The notes: a model not told the origin generated them from the letters alone. A stretch of DNA of 64,000 nt from CAXSBR01 sp964252015 (GCA_964252015.1 CAXULW010000006.1:62001-126000); one strand, 5' to 3'; shown: positions 1-8,924, counted from the first letter of the stretch. Numbers and translations: made by a program.

Positions 1-164
1 GCGTTGTTGTTGACGACAGTCAGTCCCGAGACCCCGCTACGGCGCACCGCGTCGATGAGCTCGACCGGCTGACCCGCCCCGCCGAAGCCGCCGATGAGCA
101 GGGTTGCGCCGTCCGTCAAACCAGCGACGGCCTCGTCCGGATCAGCACAGATCTGCACGCTCAT
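1..164 (-). CDS. 3-oxoacid CoA-transferase subunit A, N-terminal fragment
   Basis: Only the first 54 residues lie in the window; the gene runs off the left edge. The translation contains LLIGGFGGAGQPVELIDAV, the glycine-rich motif near the N-terminus of the alpha subunit of succinyl-CoA:3-oxoacid (or 3-oxoadipate) CoA transferases. The start ATG overlaps the TGA of the thiolase gene (ATGA), so it is the last visible cistron of the minus-strand operon. Next to a PcaF-like thiolase, and 8 kb from a pathway ending at 3-oxoadipate, the natural reading is 3-oxoadipate CoA transferase (PcaI type). Acetoacetate or another 3-oxoacid as substrate is not excluded. The family assignment is firm; the substrate is inference. 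Confidence 0.75.
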   Translation of the reverse strand, partial: MSVQICADPDEAVAGLTDGATLLIGGFGGAGQPVELIDAVRRSGVSGLTVVNNN

Positions 165-1354
165 GACGCGCCGGCGGCCAGGTTTTCCAGCACCACCGCC
201 AGACCCTGGCCCACGCCGATGCAGATGGCGGCGACGCCCCACCGGTGGCCGCCGGCACGGAGCACCGTGACCAGTGTGCCGAGCAGGCGCGCGCCCGACG
301 CGCCGAGGGGATGGCCGATCGCGATGGCACCGCCCCGGGTGTTGACGATGTCCGGGTCGATCTTCCACGCGTCGAGGCACGCGAGCGACTGCACGGCGAA
401 GGCCTCGTTCAACTCGACGGCGCCGACGTCGTCCCAGCGGACCCCCGCCCGGTCGAGCGCGCGGTTCGCCGCCTCCACCGGAGCGATCCCGAAATCGACG
501 GGATCCAGCGCCATCACGCCGCGGCCGGCGATCCTCGCCAGTGGCTCCCGCCCGAGCCTGGCGGCAGCCGCGGCCGAGCCGAGGACCACCGCTGACGCCC
601 CGTCGCTCAGCGGTGACGCGTTGCCGGCCGTGATCGTGCCGTCCGGCCGAAAGGCCGGCCGAAGGCGAGCCAGGGTTTGCGGCGAGGAGTCGGCGCGTAC
701 CCCTTCGTCGCGCGACAGTTCGACCCCGTCGACGGCCACGGTGAGCGGACCGTAGAAGCCGGCTTCCCAGGCGCCGGTGGCCAGGCGGTGTGATCGCGCG
801 GCGAACTCGTCCTGCCGCTCCCGGCTGATTCCGAGACGCTCTCCCAGTCCCTCGTTCGCCTCCCCCATGGACACCGTCCAGGGCGCCGGCATCGCCGGAT
901 TGACCAGCCGCCACCCCAGCGTTGTCGATACCGCGGCAAGATCGCCGGCCGGGAACGCCCGCGCCGGTTTGGGCAGCACCCACGGCGCGCGGGTCATGGA
1001 TTCCACGCCGCCGGCGAACATGAGGTCGGCGTCGCCCGTCTCGATGGTTCTGGAGGCGGCCATCGCGGCGTCCAGGCTCGACCCGCAGAGCCGGTTCACC
1101 GTCGAGCCGGGCACAGATACAGGCAGTCCGGCCAGCAGCGTCGCCATCCGGGCCACGTTGCGGTTGTCCTCACCAGCGGCGTTCGCCGCACCGAAGATGA
1201 CTTCGTCGATCTCTGCCGGGTCGAGCGCGGGGCTGCGTTCCACCGCAGCCCGCAGTACGGTCGCCGCCAGGTCGTCCGGGCGGACCTCGGACAGCGCGCC
1301 GCCGAAACGGCCGAACGGCGTGCGAACCGCGTCGTAGAGGAACGCTTCAGTCAC
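161..1354 (-). CDS. pcaF: acetyl-CoA acyltransferase, beta-ketoadipyl-CoA thiolase-like
   Basis: Thiolase of 397 residues. The nucleophilic cysteine is in NRLCGSSLDAA (about residue 90), NEAFAVQ and the histidine motif GGAIAIGHPLGASGARL follow, and the second catalytic cysteine is in CIGVGQG near the C-terminus. The stretch AGEDNRNVARMATLLAGLP is characteristic of PcaF/PaaJ-type thiolases, which cleave 3-oxoadipyl-CoA to succinyl-CoA and acetyl-CoA. The chosen GTG start at 1354 overlaps the upstream dehydrogenase stop by 8 bases and puts the conserved AFLYDAVRTPFGRFGG at the N-terminus; the longer open frame adds 27 non-conserved residues. It is coupled to the CoA transferase downstream, which fits the last two steps of the beta-ketoadipate pathway. 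Another 3-oxoacyl-CoA substrate remains possible. Confidence 0.8.
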   Translation of the reverse strand: MTEAFLYDAVRTPFGRFGGALSEVRPDDLAATVLRAAVERSPALDPAEIDEVIFGAANAAGEDNRNVARMATLLAGLPVSVPGSTVNRLCGSSLDAAMAASRTIETGDADLMFAGGVESMTRAPWVLPKPARAFPAGDLAAVSTTLGWRLVNPAMPAPWTVSMGEANEGLGERLGISRERQDEFAARSHRLATGAWEAGFYGPLTVAVDGVELSRDEGVRADSSPQTLARLRPAFRPDGTITAGNASPLSDGASAVVLGSAAAAARLGREPLARIAGRGVMALDPVDFGIAPVEAANRALDRAGVRWDDVGAVELNEAFAVQSLACLDAWKIDPDIVNTRGGAIAIGHPLGASGARLLGTLVTVLRAGGHRWGVAAICIGVGQGLAVVLENLAAGAS

Positions 1355-2444
1355 CGGACACCTCGACGACGACACGTCCGACATTGCCCATGGCTTCGAG
1401 GCGACGGTGGGCGTCCGCTGCGGCGCCCAGTGCAAAGGTCGAGTCGATGACCGGGCGCAATGTGTTGTCCTGGACGAGCTGCCAGAACAGTTGCCGGGCC
1501 GGCTCGTTCGCGCTGCGGACGCCGATCACCCGTTGGCTGGCCCGGTACAGGGCGTTGAGATCCAGCTCGACCTTCCCGCCGAACATCGCTCCTGAGCTGA
1601 CGACCCGGCCCAGCGGTGCGAGCGCAGCCATCGTCAGCTTCCAGAGCTCGGGTGAGCCGACGTTGTCCACCACGATGTCGACGCCGCCGCCGCTGCGCGC
1701 GCGGAGCTCGTCGAGCGTGCCTGGATCGTTCGAGTCCAGCACCGCGTCGAAGATGTCGAGGCGCTCCAGTTCGGCCAGCTTGGCCACGCTGCGGGTCGTG
1801 CCGAAAACCCGGCAGCCCAGAGCACGCGCCACCACGGCCGACATGGTTCCGGTTGATGACGCCGCACCCTGCACGAGCACGGTGTCACCGGGGCGCACGT
1901 CGGCGTCGGTCAACTGCACCGTGGCCAGCGGCCCGTTGACGCTCATCGCCGCCGCCTCGACGAAGGTCGTGTGCGGTGGCACCAGCCGCAGGTTTGCTGT
2001 CGGCACGACGGTGAACTCTGCATACGCCCCGGGTCGCATGACCCCGACCAATTCCAGGTTGACGCAACTTTCCGCGCGCCCGTCCAAGCACGGCCGGCAT
2101 GCCCCGCAGGAGATTGCGTTGTGCACCACGACGCGCGCGCCGATCGGGAACGTCGCCGCGGTGTCGGGTCCGTACGCGACGACCTCCCCGGCATGTTCTG
2201 AGCCCAGGATGTGCGGGAAGTCGTATCGCGCGAACGGCACCCGGCCGGCGCGGTTCGCCACGTCGAGGAAGACGTTGACCGACACCGCGCGCACCCGGAT
2301 GAGCGCTTCGTCCGGACCGACCTCGGGGATCGGCACGTCGGCTGGTTCGAGCACGTCGGGATCGCCGTGGCGACGGATCACCATCGCGCGCATGACACCC
2401 CCGTCCCCGGTCCGGGCCGGCGCGGTGTCGTCCGGACCGGTCAC
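1347..2444 (-). CDS. zinc-type alcohol dehydrogenase / MDR family oxidoreductase
   Basis: MDR-superfamily protein of 365 residues. The GroES-like half contains HILGSEHAGEVVAYG and a structural-zinc cysteine cluster in SCGACRPCLDGRAESC. The Rossmann half contains VLVQGAASSTGTMSAVVARALG. It probably oxidises or reduces an alcohol, aldehyde or enone intermediate with NAD(P). The GTG start overlaps the TGA of the upstream cupin gene (GTGA); an ATG 51 bases further in (2393), preceded by GGACGGGGG, would give MRAMVIRRHGD and is an equally good start. It resembles the protein at 30561-31607 in length and zinc-site layout. Substrate unknown. Confidence 0.8.
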   Translation of the reverse strand: MTGPDDTAPARTGDGGVMRAMVIRRHGDPDVLEPADVPIPEVGPDEALIRVRAVSVNVFLDVANRAGRVPFARYDFPHILGSEHAGEVVAYGPDTAATFPIGARVVVHNAISCGACRPCLDGRAESCVNLELVGVMRPGAYAEFTVVPTANLRLVPPHTTFVEAAAMSVNGPLATVQLTDADVRPGDTVLVQGAASSTGTMSAVVARALGCRVFGTTRSVAKLAELERLDIFDAVLDSNDPGTLDELRARSGGGVDIVVDNVGSPELWKLTMAALAPLGRVVSSGAMFGGKVELDLNALYRASQRVIGVRSANEPARQLFWQLVQDNTLRPVIDSTFALGAAADAHRRLEAMGNVGRVVVEVSGD

Positions 2445-2980
2445 GTCCCCGCCGGCACAGGACGCCCGCCGTCCATCGAGGTGAGCTGTTCGATGTCGTA
2501 GCGGGCCCGGAGATCGGCGACGTCCTGCGCGGCGGGCTTGCCCCCCGAGTCGGCCAGTAGCTGCATCAGCTCGTCGAAGTAGTTCTCGTGCCCGCCGGGG
2601 ACTGACGACTGGAAGAACGCCCGGGCGGGCTGGTCGGTGCCGTTACCGAATGCGTGCGGGGTGTTGGGCGGCACGAACAGGAACGCGCCCGGCCCGCCCC
2701 GTAGGTAGCGCTGTCCGCTCGCCGATTCCCACTCGTGCCAATCGGAGACCGAGCGGTCGAGTGGTTCGAACGCCAACACGTCGAGCTGGCCTTCGACCAC
2801 GTAGAAGATTTCTTCGCCCACCGCGTGGACGTGCGCACCGACATCCCAGCCGGGGTTGACGACGATCTCGAACGTCGAGGTGAGCGCCGGAAAATCCATG
2901 GTCATCTTCACGGTGGCGTCCAAACCCCCGCCCGCGATCCGCCGCCCCGCGCGCGGCGGCAACATGACTCCTTCAGACAT
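2441..2980 (-). CDS. cupin domain protein
   Basis: Single-domain cupin of 179 residues. GAHVHAVGEEIFYVVEGQLDV (about residues 48-68) matches cupin motif 1, with the metal-binding pattern HxH...E. FLFVPPNTPHAFGN further on matches motif 2 with its histidine. A metal-binding beta-barrel enzyme or small-molecule-binding protein is expected. It lies between the ABC importer genes and the alcohol dehydrogenase in one operon, so it probably acts on the imported compound or a breakdown product (isomerase, dioxygenase or sensor). The reaction cannot be read from the sequence. The start ATG at 2980 has AGGAAAG upstream. Confidence 0.7.
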   Translation of the reverse strand: MSEGVMLPPRAGRRIAGGGLDATVKMTMDFPALTSTFEIVVNPGWDVGAHVHAVGEEIFYVVEGQLDVLAFEPLDRSVSDWHEWESASGQRYLRGGPGAFLFVPPNTPHAFGNGTDQPARAFFQSSVPGGHENYFDELMQLLADSGGKPAAQDVADLRARYDIEQLTSMDGGRPVPAGT

Positions 2981-3056
2981 CAGCGCTTTCCTCTCGTCGC
3001 GATGGTGAGCGGCCGGCCCGGCGGATCCTCCACCGGGCCGACCGCGGGAACTCAGC

Positions 3057-4289
3057 TCACACGCCCCACAGCTTGGTGTACATCGCGCGGAACCCGCCGT
3101 TGGAATACCAGGAGCCCGACGCGTAAGCCGCCGCGCTCTTGGTGTCCGAGGGCACGTTCGCCTTGGTGAACACCCGCACCGCCGGCAGGTAGTTGACCTG
3201 CTTGGCTCCGGTGATCATGCGCATCAGCGCGTCCGTCGCGTTCCACATGGTCTCGGCCGTGTCGACGCCGGGGTCGGCGGCCTGCTGGCCGGCGGCCACC
3301 CGCTGCAGGCCCGGCGGCTGGCCGGTGACCGTGAGGTAGGTGAACTTGCGGCCGGTGACCTGCTTGGCGCCCTGCAGTGCAAAGATGCCGGACGGAGCGT
3401 CGTACCCGCCGAACACGTAGTTGATCTTCGGGTGGGAGGTCATCGCCGCGCTGACCGCCGTCGGCATCTTGGCGATGGTCGGGTCGCTGAAGGTGACGAT
3501 CGTCAGCTTGCAGCCGGGGCAGTTGGTGGCGAACTCCTTCTTGACGGCGTTCGTCTGGGTGACGCCGGCGTTCGAGTCGTCGGCCACGTAGAGCACCTGC
3601 GCCTTGCCGTTGGAATCAGCGATGATCCAATCGGCTCCCAGCGCCGCGTACACCAGACCGCCGATGGTGAGCCGACGGACGTAGGGGCTCTCCGGGAAGC
3701 TGCCGGGCTTGTCGTTGTCGGTCGCGACGATCGGGATCTTCGCCGCGATCACCGCGGCGTAGGCCCGCGACGCGAACGAATAATCCATCGCGGCGGTGAT
3801 GATTCCGGCGGCGTGGCTGGACGCGGCCTGCCTGAGGCAGCTGTCGGCGGTGGACGGGTTGGTCGCCGCGTCGCAGACGTGCACCGTCGCGCCCGCGGTC
3901 TTCAACGCCTCGGTCAGTGCGGCGGCCTCGGCCGTGAAGATCGGCGCCTGCAGGAAGATCGGGATGTACCAGATCGTCTTGCCGGTGAGCTTGCCCTTCA
4001 CACCGGTCAGCGCCGGACCCGGTTGCGGGAACGTCGTGCGCAGCGGCGAATACTTCGCGATCTGGCCCTTGGCGTAGGCGACCCCGTCGGTGCCACCGGA
4101 GGAGCTGCTTGTTGACCCGCCGGACGGGGCGCTGCTGGCGGCAGTGCTGCCACTGGTGGTGCCAGAGGTGCCCGAGCTCGATGACGGTGACGAGCTGCTG
4201 CTGCAGCCCGCGACCACGACGGCCATGCTCATGGCCAGGCAGGCGAAGCCGGTTCGCGCTCGGCCTCTCAGACCGACGAGATCTCTCAT
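3057..4289 (-). CDS. ABC transporter substrate-binding lipoprotein (type 1 periplasmic-binding fold)
   Basis: Lipoprotein of 410 residues. A basic N-terminus, a hydrophobic segment and the lipobox VVAGC with Cys29 are followed by a long Ser/Thr/Gly linker (about residues 30-65). The mature part starts with a hydrophobic strand (KTIWYIPIFLQAPIFT) and has GIITAAMDYSFASRAYAAVIAAKIPIVATDNDKPG, as in the RbsB/LacI-type sugar-binding fold. The start at 4289 is preceded by GGGAG; the longer frame to 4343 lacks a signal-like start. It is encoded after the permease and ATPase of the same importer. The context of aromatic catabolic genes suggests a non-sugar ligand such as an aromatic acid, but this is inference. 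Confidence 0.82.
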   Translation of the reverse strand: MRDLVGLRGRARTGFACLAMSMAVVVAGCSSSSSPSSSSGTSGTTSGSTAASSAPSGGSTSSSSGGTDGVAYAKGQIAKYSPLRTTFPQPGPALTGVKGKLTGKTIWYIPIFLQAPIFTAEAAALTEALKTAGATVHVCDAATNPSTADSCLRQAASSHAAGIITAAMDYSFASRAYAAVIAAKIPIVATDNDKPGSFPESPYVRRLTIGGLVYAALGADWIIADSNGKAQVLYVADDSNAGVTQTNAVKKEFATNCPGCKLTIVTFSDPTIAKMPTAVSAAMTSHPKINYVFGGYDAPSGIFALQGAKQVTGRKFTYLTVTGQPPGLQRVAAGQQAADPGVDTAETMWNATDALMRMITGAKQVNYLPAVRVFTKANVPSDTKSAAAYASGSWYSNGGFRAMYTKLWGV

Positions 4290-4339
4290 TGCGATACTCC
4301 CTTTTCTGTTCTTCGAGCGGTGATGGTTGGCAATGACGG

Positions 4340-5401
4340 TCACGTGCGGAGGGCGCGTCGGCGAGTGAGCGACGAAGCGATAACGGCGGTGATCAAAGCA
4401 GCTCCATAGAAGACGTCACTGATCCAGCCGGTGTAGCCGAGGAGCTGGAGGCCGACGATCCCAGTGACCAGGAAGTAGATGGCGATCATGGTTCCGATCG
4501 GGTTGAACCGGCCCGGTTGAACGGCCGCCGTCCCCAGGAAGGTCGCCGACAGTGCCGGCAGCAGATAGGTCGGTGAACTGTTGGGGTCGAAGCCGCCCAC
4601 GGTCGCCGTGACGAGAACCCCACCCACCCCGCACAGCAGGCCCGAGGTGACGTAGGCACCGATCCTGATCCGCGTGACGTGCACACCGGACAGCCGAGCG
4701 ACCTCACGGTTGGCGCCGACGAAGGCCATGTGCCGACCGAGCGGGGTGTAACGCATCAGGTAGGCGATGAATACGGCCAGGATGACGCCGTAGAAGAAGC
4801 TGATCGGCAAACCGAAGACGACGGTCTTGCTGGCGACCTCGCCGAAGCTGGTGCTGAGCCCGGAGACGGACTGGGAACCGGAGAACCCGGAGGTCAGACC
4901 GAGCAGCAGCGTGCCCATGCCGAGCGTGGTGACAATCGCATCGATACCGAGCTTGACGACGATGAACCCGTTGATCGCGCCCACACCGCAGCACAGCACG
5001 ACGGCGACAATCGATGCGACGGCTGGGTTCCAACCGTGCTGGACGACCATCACGGGCACGAACGTGGCTGACAAGCCCAGGATCGCAGAGATGGACAGGT
5101 CGAATTCGCCCACCGAGAAGGTGATGACCGCGGCCATTCCCAGGAAGACGAGCGCGGTCTGCGAGCCGAAAATCGTCTGAAAGGTTCCGGACGTGAGCAG
5201 CACGTCGGGTTCGATTGCGGCGTAGACCGCGGCGACGAGGAGCCAGACGCCGACGAGTGCGTACCGGCCGAGGAAACCGGTGCGGCCGCGGCCGTGGAAG
5301 CGGCTCATGAACCCGCCGGCCGCGCCCGGATGGGTCGCTCCGTGCTCGGCCGGCAACTCGCCGCCCACGGCGGCCATCGGCTGGTCGGTGTCCATAGTCA
5401 T
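4340..5401 (-). CDS. ABC transporter permease, RbsC family
   Basis: Integral membrane protein of 353 residues with eight to ten hydrophobic segments, starting at YALVGVWLLVAAVYAAIEPDV (about residue 50). MAAVITFSVGEFDLSISAILGLSA corresponds to the conserved region of RbsC/XylH/YtfT permeases, and GANREVARLSGVHVTRIRIGAYVTSG to the cytoplasmic coupling loop. It would form the membrane channel with the ATPase encoded 26 bases upstream and the lipoprotein downstream. The importer is of the class that usually takes up pentoses, hexoses, autoinducer-2 or purines. Here it sits inside an aromatic degradation operon. Confidence 0.85.
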   Translation of the reverse strand: MTMDTDQPMAAVGGELPAEHGATHPGAAGGFMSRFHGRGRTGFLGRYALVGVWLLVAAVYAAIEPDVLLTSGTFQTIFGSQTALVFLGMAAVITFSVGEFDLSISAILGLSATFVPVMVVQHGWNPAVASIVAVVLCCGVGAINGFIVVKLGIDAIVTTLGMGTLLLGLTSGFSGSQSVSGLSTSFGEVASKTVVFGLPISFFYGVILAVFIAYLMRYTPLGRHMAFVGANREVARLSGVHVTRIRIGAYVTSGLLCGVGGVLVTATVGGFDPNSSPTYLLPALSATFLGTAAVQPGRFNPIGTMIAIYFLVTGIVGLQLLGYTGWISDVFYGAALITAVIASSLTRRRALRT

Positions 5402-5427
5402 CGCAGTCCTCTGTCCTTAGGAGTGGG

Positions 5428-7017
5428 TCAGCCGGCCGAAACGGGCGCGGGGTAAGTAGCGGCGGTGATGTCGTGCGCGTTCAGGTCGGTCGTCAATTCC
5501 GCCGCGACGACGCCGTCGCGGAAAACCAGGACGCGGTCGCAGACGGCGGCCAGGTCCTGCGCCTCGATCGAGGCGATGACGACGCCGACACCGCGGTCGG
5601 CCGCGGCCCGGATGGCCCGGAGGATGTCGATCCGGGCGCCGACGTCGACGGCCTGCGTCGGTTCGTTGAGCAGCAATACCTCGGGCCGGTTGAGCAGCCA
5701 CTTGGCGAGCAGAATCTTCTGCTGGTTACCCCCGCTGAACGACGAACACGGCAGATCTCGCCGCGCCGGGACGATGCCGAGCATCGCGACGGCCTCACCG
5801 AACTCGTCGGCCTGCCAGCCCGAGCGCAGCATCAGCCGCCCCCGCCCGCGCGCTCGGGGCAGGGTCAGGTTGTCCTGCGCCGAGAGCTCCACGGCCAGGC
5901 CTTCCTCGGCCCGGTCCTCGGGGACCAGTACGACGCCGGCCGCGATCAACTGCCCCGGTTGGGCCGGCAACCTGAAGGTCCGGTTAACGGCTTCGACCGT
6001 GCCGCGGGCCTTGGGTGTGACGCCGCCCAGCACATAGGGCAGTTCGGCGTGACCGGAACTCGCCGAGCCGGTCACCCCGAGCACCTCCCCCGGTGCCAGA
6101 TCGAGATCGACGCCGTGCAGGAACTCGCCGTGCAGGTCGCGCGCCTTCAGAACGGTGGCCGCGCGGGGGCGGTCGGTCGGCGCGGACGGCGCCCGGTCTT
6201 CGAGCATTTCTATCTCGCGGCCGAGCAGCAGGCGGGCCAGGGACGCTTCGGTGAGGGCGCTGGTCACCTGGTCGCCGGCCACGACGCGGCCGTCCTGGAG
6301 CACGGTGACCCGGTCGGTCAGCGACAGCACCTCGTCAAGTCGGTGGCTGACCAGGATGATTGCCGTGCCGGTGGCGGCCAGGCGCTGCACCGTCGCGTAG
6401 AAGTCCGGCAGCAGGTCACGCGGCAACGCTCGGGTCGACTCGTCGAACACCACGCACCCGGCGCCTGGGAGCAGGTTCTGCAGCGCCCGGCCGATGGCGA
6501 CGATGGCCTTCTCGCCGGGGTGCAGGGTGCTCACCAGGCGGGACGGGTCGATGTCCGAGTGCAGCCGGAGCAGGGTGGCTTGCGCGGCGTCGCGCTCGGC
6601 GCGCCAGTCGATGCGCCGGCTCATCCGGTGTACGGCGAACTGGCCGAGCCGAATGTTCTCGAGCACCGTGAGTTCATCGACCAGGCCGAGATCCTGGTGA
6701 ACGAAGGCGAGGCCGTGCTCGCGCAACTCCCGTGGGCGCACCGGATTGGCCAGCCGGGTTCCGTCGATCTCCACCACGCTGCCGGCGTCGGCCGGATAGA
6801 CGCCCGAGAGCACCTTGATCAGCGTCGATTTCCCCGAGCCGTTCTGGCCCACCAGCCCGTGGATCTCGCCGGCGCGCGCGGTGAAGTCGACATCGCGCAA
6901 CACCCGGGCCGGGCCGAAGGTCTTGCTCAGACCCCGCACGTACACCCATGGCTGGAGCGGGCCGTCCGCACCTGGTGTCGCCGGCGGTCGAGCGGGGGCT
7001 GGTGTGGTCATGGTCAT
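5428..7017 (-). CDS. ABC transporter ATP-binding protein, RbsA-like tandem ATPase
   Basis: Two nucleotide-binding domains in one chain of 529 residues. Domain 1 has an intact Walker A (GLVGQNGSGKSTLIKVLSG, about residue 55), but LHPGEKAIVAIGRAL replaces the usual LSxGQ signature and FDESTRAL serves as Walker B. Domain 2 has a Walker A position without the lysine (GSASSGHAEL), a good signature (FSGGNQQK), and LLLNEPTQAVDVGAR, where Asn replaces the usual Walker B Asp. A degenerate second Walker A is common in this family; the Asn is less so. The start overlaps the SDR stop (ATGA). It powers the importer encoded by the next two genes. Confidence 0.88.
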   Translation of the reverse strand: MTMTTPAPARPPATPGADGPLQPWVYVRGLSKTFGPARVLRDVDFTARAGEIHGLVGQNGSGKSTLIKVLSGVYPADAGSVVEIDGTRLANPVRPRELREHGLAFVHQDLGLVDELTVLENIRLGQFAVHRMSRRIDWRAERDAAQATLLRLHSDIDPSRLVSTLHPGEKAIVAIGRALQNLLPGAGCVVFDESTRALPRDLLPDFYATVQRLAATGTAIILVSHRLDEVLSLTDRVTVLQDGRVVAGDQVTSALTEASLARLLLGREIEMLEDRAPSAPTDRPRAATVLKARDLHGEFLHGVDLDLAPGEVLGVTGSASSGHAELPYVLGGVTPKARGTVEAVNRTFRLPAQPGQLIAAGVVLVPEDRAEEGLAVELSAQDNLTLPRARGRGRLMLRSGWQADEFGEAVAMLGIVPARRDLPCSSFSGGNQQKILLAKWLLNRPEVLLLNEPTQAVDVGARIDILRAIRAAADRGVGVVIASIEAQDLAAVCDRVLVFRDGVVAAELTTDLNAHDITAATYPAPVSAG

Positions 7018-7787
7018 GCCATCTGCCAGCCACCGTCGACGTTGAACGACGCCCCGGTGATGTTCTTCGCGCGATCCGAGGCCAGGAAGGCGGCCATTTC
7101 ACCGAGGTCGCGCGGGGTCTGGAAGCGCGCCAGCGGGATGCGGCTGCGGAAGAAATCCCAGCCTTCCTCTTCGCTGGTGTGCTGGATCGTCGCGAACTGC
7201 CCGACCACGGCCGAGTGCAGATCGGTCACGACGATGCCCGGCAGGATCGCGTTGACGGTCACGTTGTACGGCGCGAGTTCGAAGGCGAGCGTGTGCGTCA
7301 TCCCGCGCACGGCGAACTTGGAGGCCACGTAGGGCAGCACCATGCCGAAGCCCTTTTGACCCACGATCGACGAGACGTTGATGATCCGGCCGCTCTCCTG
7401 GGCGATGAGGTCGGGCACGAAGGCCCGCGTCGTCAAGAAGGTGCCGCGGGCGTTGATGTCCATGACCCGGTCGTACTCTTCCTCGGTCAGGTCCTGGATC
7501 GGTGCGGGCCGGGGGCCGACACCAGCGTTGTTGACCAGGATGTCGACCCGACCGAACGCTTCGTGCGTGGCGTTGCGCAGGGCCGTCGCGGAATCGGCGC
7601 TGCGCACGTCGTGGGCGACTGCGACCGCCGGTCCTGGCAGCTCCTTCGCCGACAACTCGCCCTGGGTGTTGTCGATGTCGGCGATGACGATCGACGCGCC
7701 GGCCGCGCTCAGCGCCTCGCAGCAGCCGAATCCAATGCCCCGCGCTCCGCCGGTGACCACAGCCACCCGGCCGTCGAGATCTCCCAT
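7014..7787 (-). CDS. SDR family NAD(P)-dependent oxidoreductase
   Basis: Classical short-chain dehydrogenase of 257 residues. TGGARGIGFG (about residues 12-21) is the cofactor motif, followed by NNAGVGPRP, the catalytic serine in INVSSIVG and YVASK with the catalytic Tyr and Lys. It is the first gene of the minus-strand operon that continues into the ABC importer, and its upstream region carries the palindrome at 7868-7887. The sequence is close to the SDR at 20627-21406: both share NNAGVGPRP and a DEYDRVM/EEYDRVM-xINARGxFLTT segment. The two may be paralogues handling related alcohols. Substrate unknown. Confidence 0.88.
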   Translation of the reverse strand: MGDLDGRVAVVTGGARGIGFGCCEALSAAGASIVIADIDNTQGELSAKELPGPAVAVAHDVRSADSATALRNATHEAFGRVDILVNNAGVGPRPAPIQDLTEEEYDRVMDINARGTFLTTRAFVPDLIAQESGRIINVSSIVGQKGFGMVLPYVASKFAVRGMTHTLAFELAPYNVTVNAILPGIVVTDLHSAVVGQFATIQHTSEEEGWDFFRSRIPLARFQTPRDLGEMAAFLASDRAKNITGASFNVDGGWQMA

Positions 7788-7867
7788 GTCCGTTCCTCTC
7801 CCTGGTGCCGTTGTGTCGACGTCCGCGGATTCACCGATCAGCCGTTCCGCATTGGTAGTCCATCACA

Positions 7868-7887
7868 CTACCTACCGCAGTAGGTAG
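7868..7887. promoter_or_regulatory. palindromic operator, copy 1 (SDR/ABC importer operon)
   Basis: CTACCTACCGCAGTAGGTAG is an inverted repeat with 8-bp arms (CTACCTAC/GTAGGTAG) around four bases. It lies 80 bp upstream of the SDR start and just after the end of the decarboxylase gene. Four related sites occur at 15359, 17144, 20574 and 28696, each before a gene of the same island. Read towards the SDR, the arm continues as GGTAGTGTGAT, which could contribute a -10 element. The bound regulator is probably the TrmB-family protein of this island (inference). Confidence 0.75.
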
Positions 7888-7907
7888 CAAAGGCTTTGGT
7901 TCGTTAC

Positions 7908-8888
7908 TTATTCGCCATCTACGACCGGCGCGATTCGGAGCAGTGCCTCCGCGTTGCCGTGCGCGATTGCCGCGCGGTCGGAGTCCGTGAGCGTCGCGCG
8001 GTCGAGGAACTGGGTCGCGGTCGACATGTCCTCGAACGGGTAGTCCGTGCCGAACAGCACGTGATCGGCTCCCATCGCGCTGACCGCGCACACCAGCGGC
8101 GGGTCCGAGCAGACGCCACTGGTCGTGATGAACACGTTGGCGCGCAGGTACTCCGAGGGGTTGCCTCGGCGCAGCTCGATGCCGTGGTGATTGTGGAATG
8201 CCCAGCGCGAATCCAGGCGCCACAGCACGTAGGGCAGACCCTCGCCCATATGACCGAGCAGCAACTTGGCGTTCGGGAAGTCGTCGAACACGCCGCTGAA
8301 GATCAGCCGCAGCGCGTGGGTGGAGGTGTCCGTACCCCAGCTCCACATCGGACCGATCAGTTCCGGATGCCCACTGAGCACATGGGCCGCGTCGTAGCCA
8401 TTCCCAGGATGCAGGTACAACGGGACGTCCAACCGCTCAGCCGCCTCCCACACAACTCGCAGGGACGGGTCGTCGAGGTACACGCCAAGCGTGTGCGCGT
8501 TGACCAATGCCCCTTTGAGGCCCAGCTCGGTGACGGCGCGGTCCAATTCCTTCGACGCCGCTTGGGGGTCCTGCAGCGGCAACGCTGCAAACCCTGCGAA
8601 CCGCGTGGGATTCGCTTCGATCACCTCGGCCAGGAAGTCGTTGACCCGAGCGGCGCCGTCCGCCGCGACGCCCGGATCGGTTTCGGCCTGGATGCCCGGA
8701 GAGTTCAGGGACAGGACGGCGACGTCGACGCCGGACCGGTCCATTTCCTCGAGTCGCTCACCGGTCAGGTCGAGCAGGCGGCGCGACGCTTCGCGCCATA
8801 CATCCGGCTGAGCGACGGTCGCTGTGGCGGCGCCGTATCCGGCGAGCGCCTCGGTGACGAAGTGCTCTTCCAACGCAATCTTGCGCAT
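7908..8888 (-). CDS. gamma-resorcylate decarboxylase-like amidohydrolase
   Basis: Amidohydrolase-2 family protein of 326 residues. It opens with IALEEHF (Glu7, His9) and has LYLHPGN (His160), LLGHMGEGLPYVLWRLD (His213) and FGTDYPFED (Asp282), the metal ligands and catalytic positions of 2,6-dihydroxybenzoate (gamma-resorcylate) decarboxylases. FAALPLQDP and GALVN are also typical of that group. It would non-oxidatively decarboxylate a 2-hydroxybenzoate, giving resorcinol from gamma-resorcylate. The start at 8888 is preceded by GAGGGGGAC; the longer frame to 8948 lacks conserved sequence. It is divergent from the hydroxylase-reductase-dioxygenase operon that would finish resorcinol degradation. 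A related substrate such as salicylate is possible. Confidence 0.82.
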   Translation of the reverse strand: MRKIALEEHFVTEALAGYGAATATVAQPDVWREASRRLLDLTGERLEEMDRSGVDVAVLSLNSPGIQAETDPGVAADGAARVNDFLAEVIEANPTRFAGFAALPLQDPQAASKELDRAVTELGLKGALVNAHTLGVYLDDPSLRVVWEAAERLDVPLYLHPGNGYDAAHVLSGHPELIGPMWSWGTDTSTHALRLIFSGVFDDFPNAKLLLGHMGEGLPYVLWRLDSRWAFHNHHGIELRRGNPSEYLRANVFITTSGVCSDPPLVCAVSAMGADHVLFGTDYPFEDMSTATQFLDRATLTDSDRAAIAHGNAEALLRIAPVVDGE

Positions 8889-8924
8889 GTCCCCCTCTTT
8901 CGGGTCGAGGCCGGGTTGAGATCT

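Noticed and set aside
5473..7332. Long plus-strand open frame (619 codons) opposite the ABC ATPase
   Set aside because: It is antisense to a gene with full ABC motifs, is Arg/Gly/Asp-rich without recognisable domains, and is typical of shadow frames in high-GC DNA.
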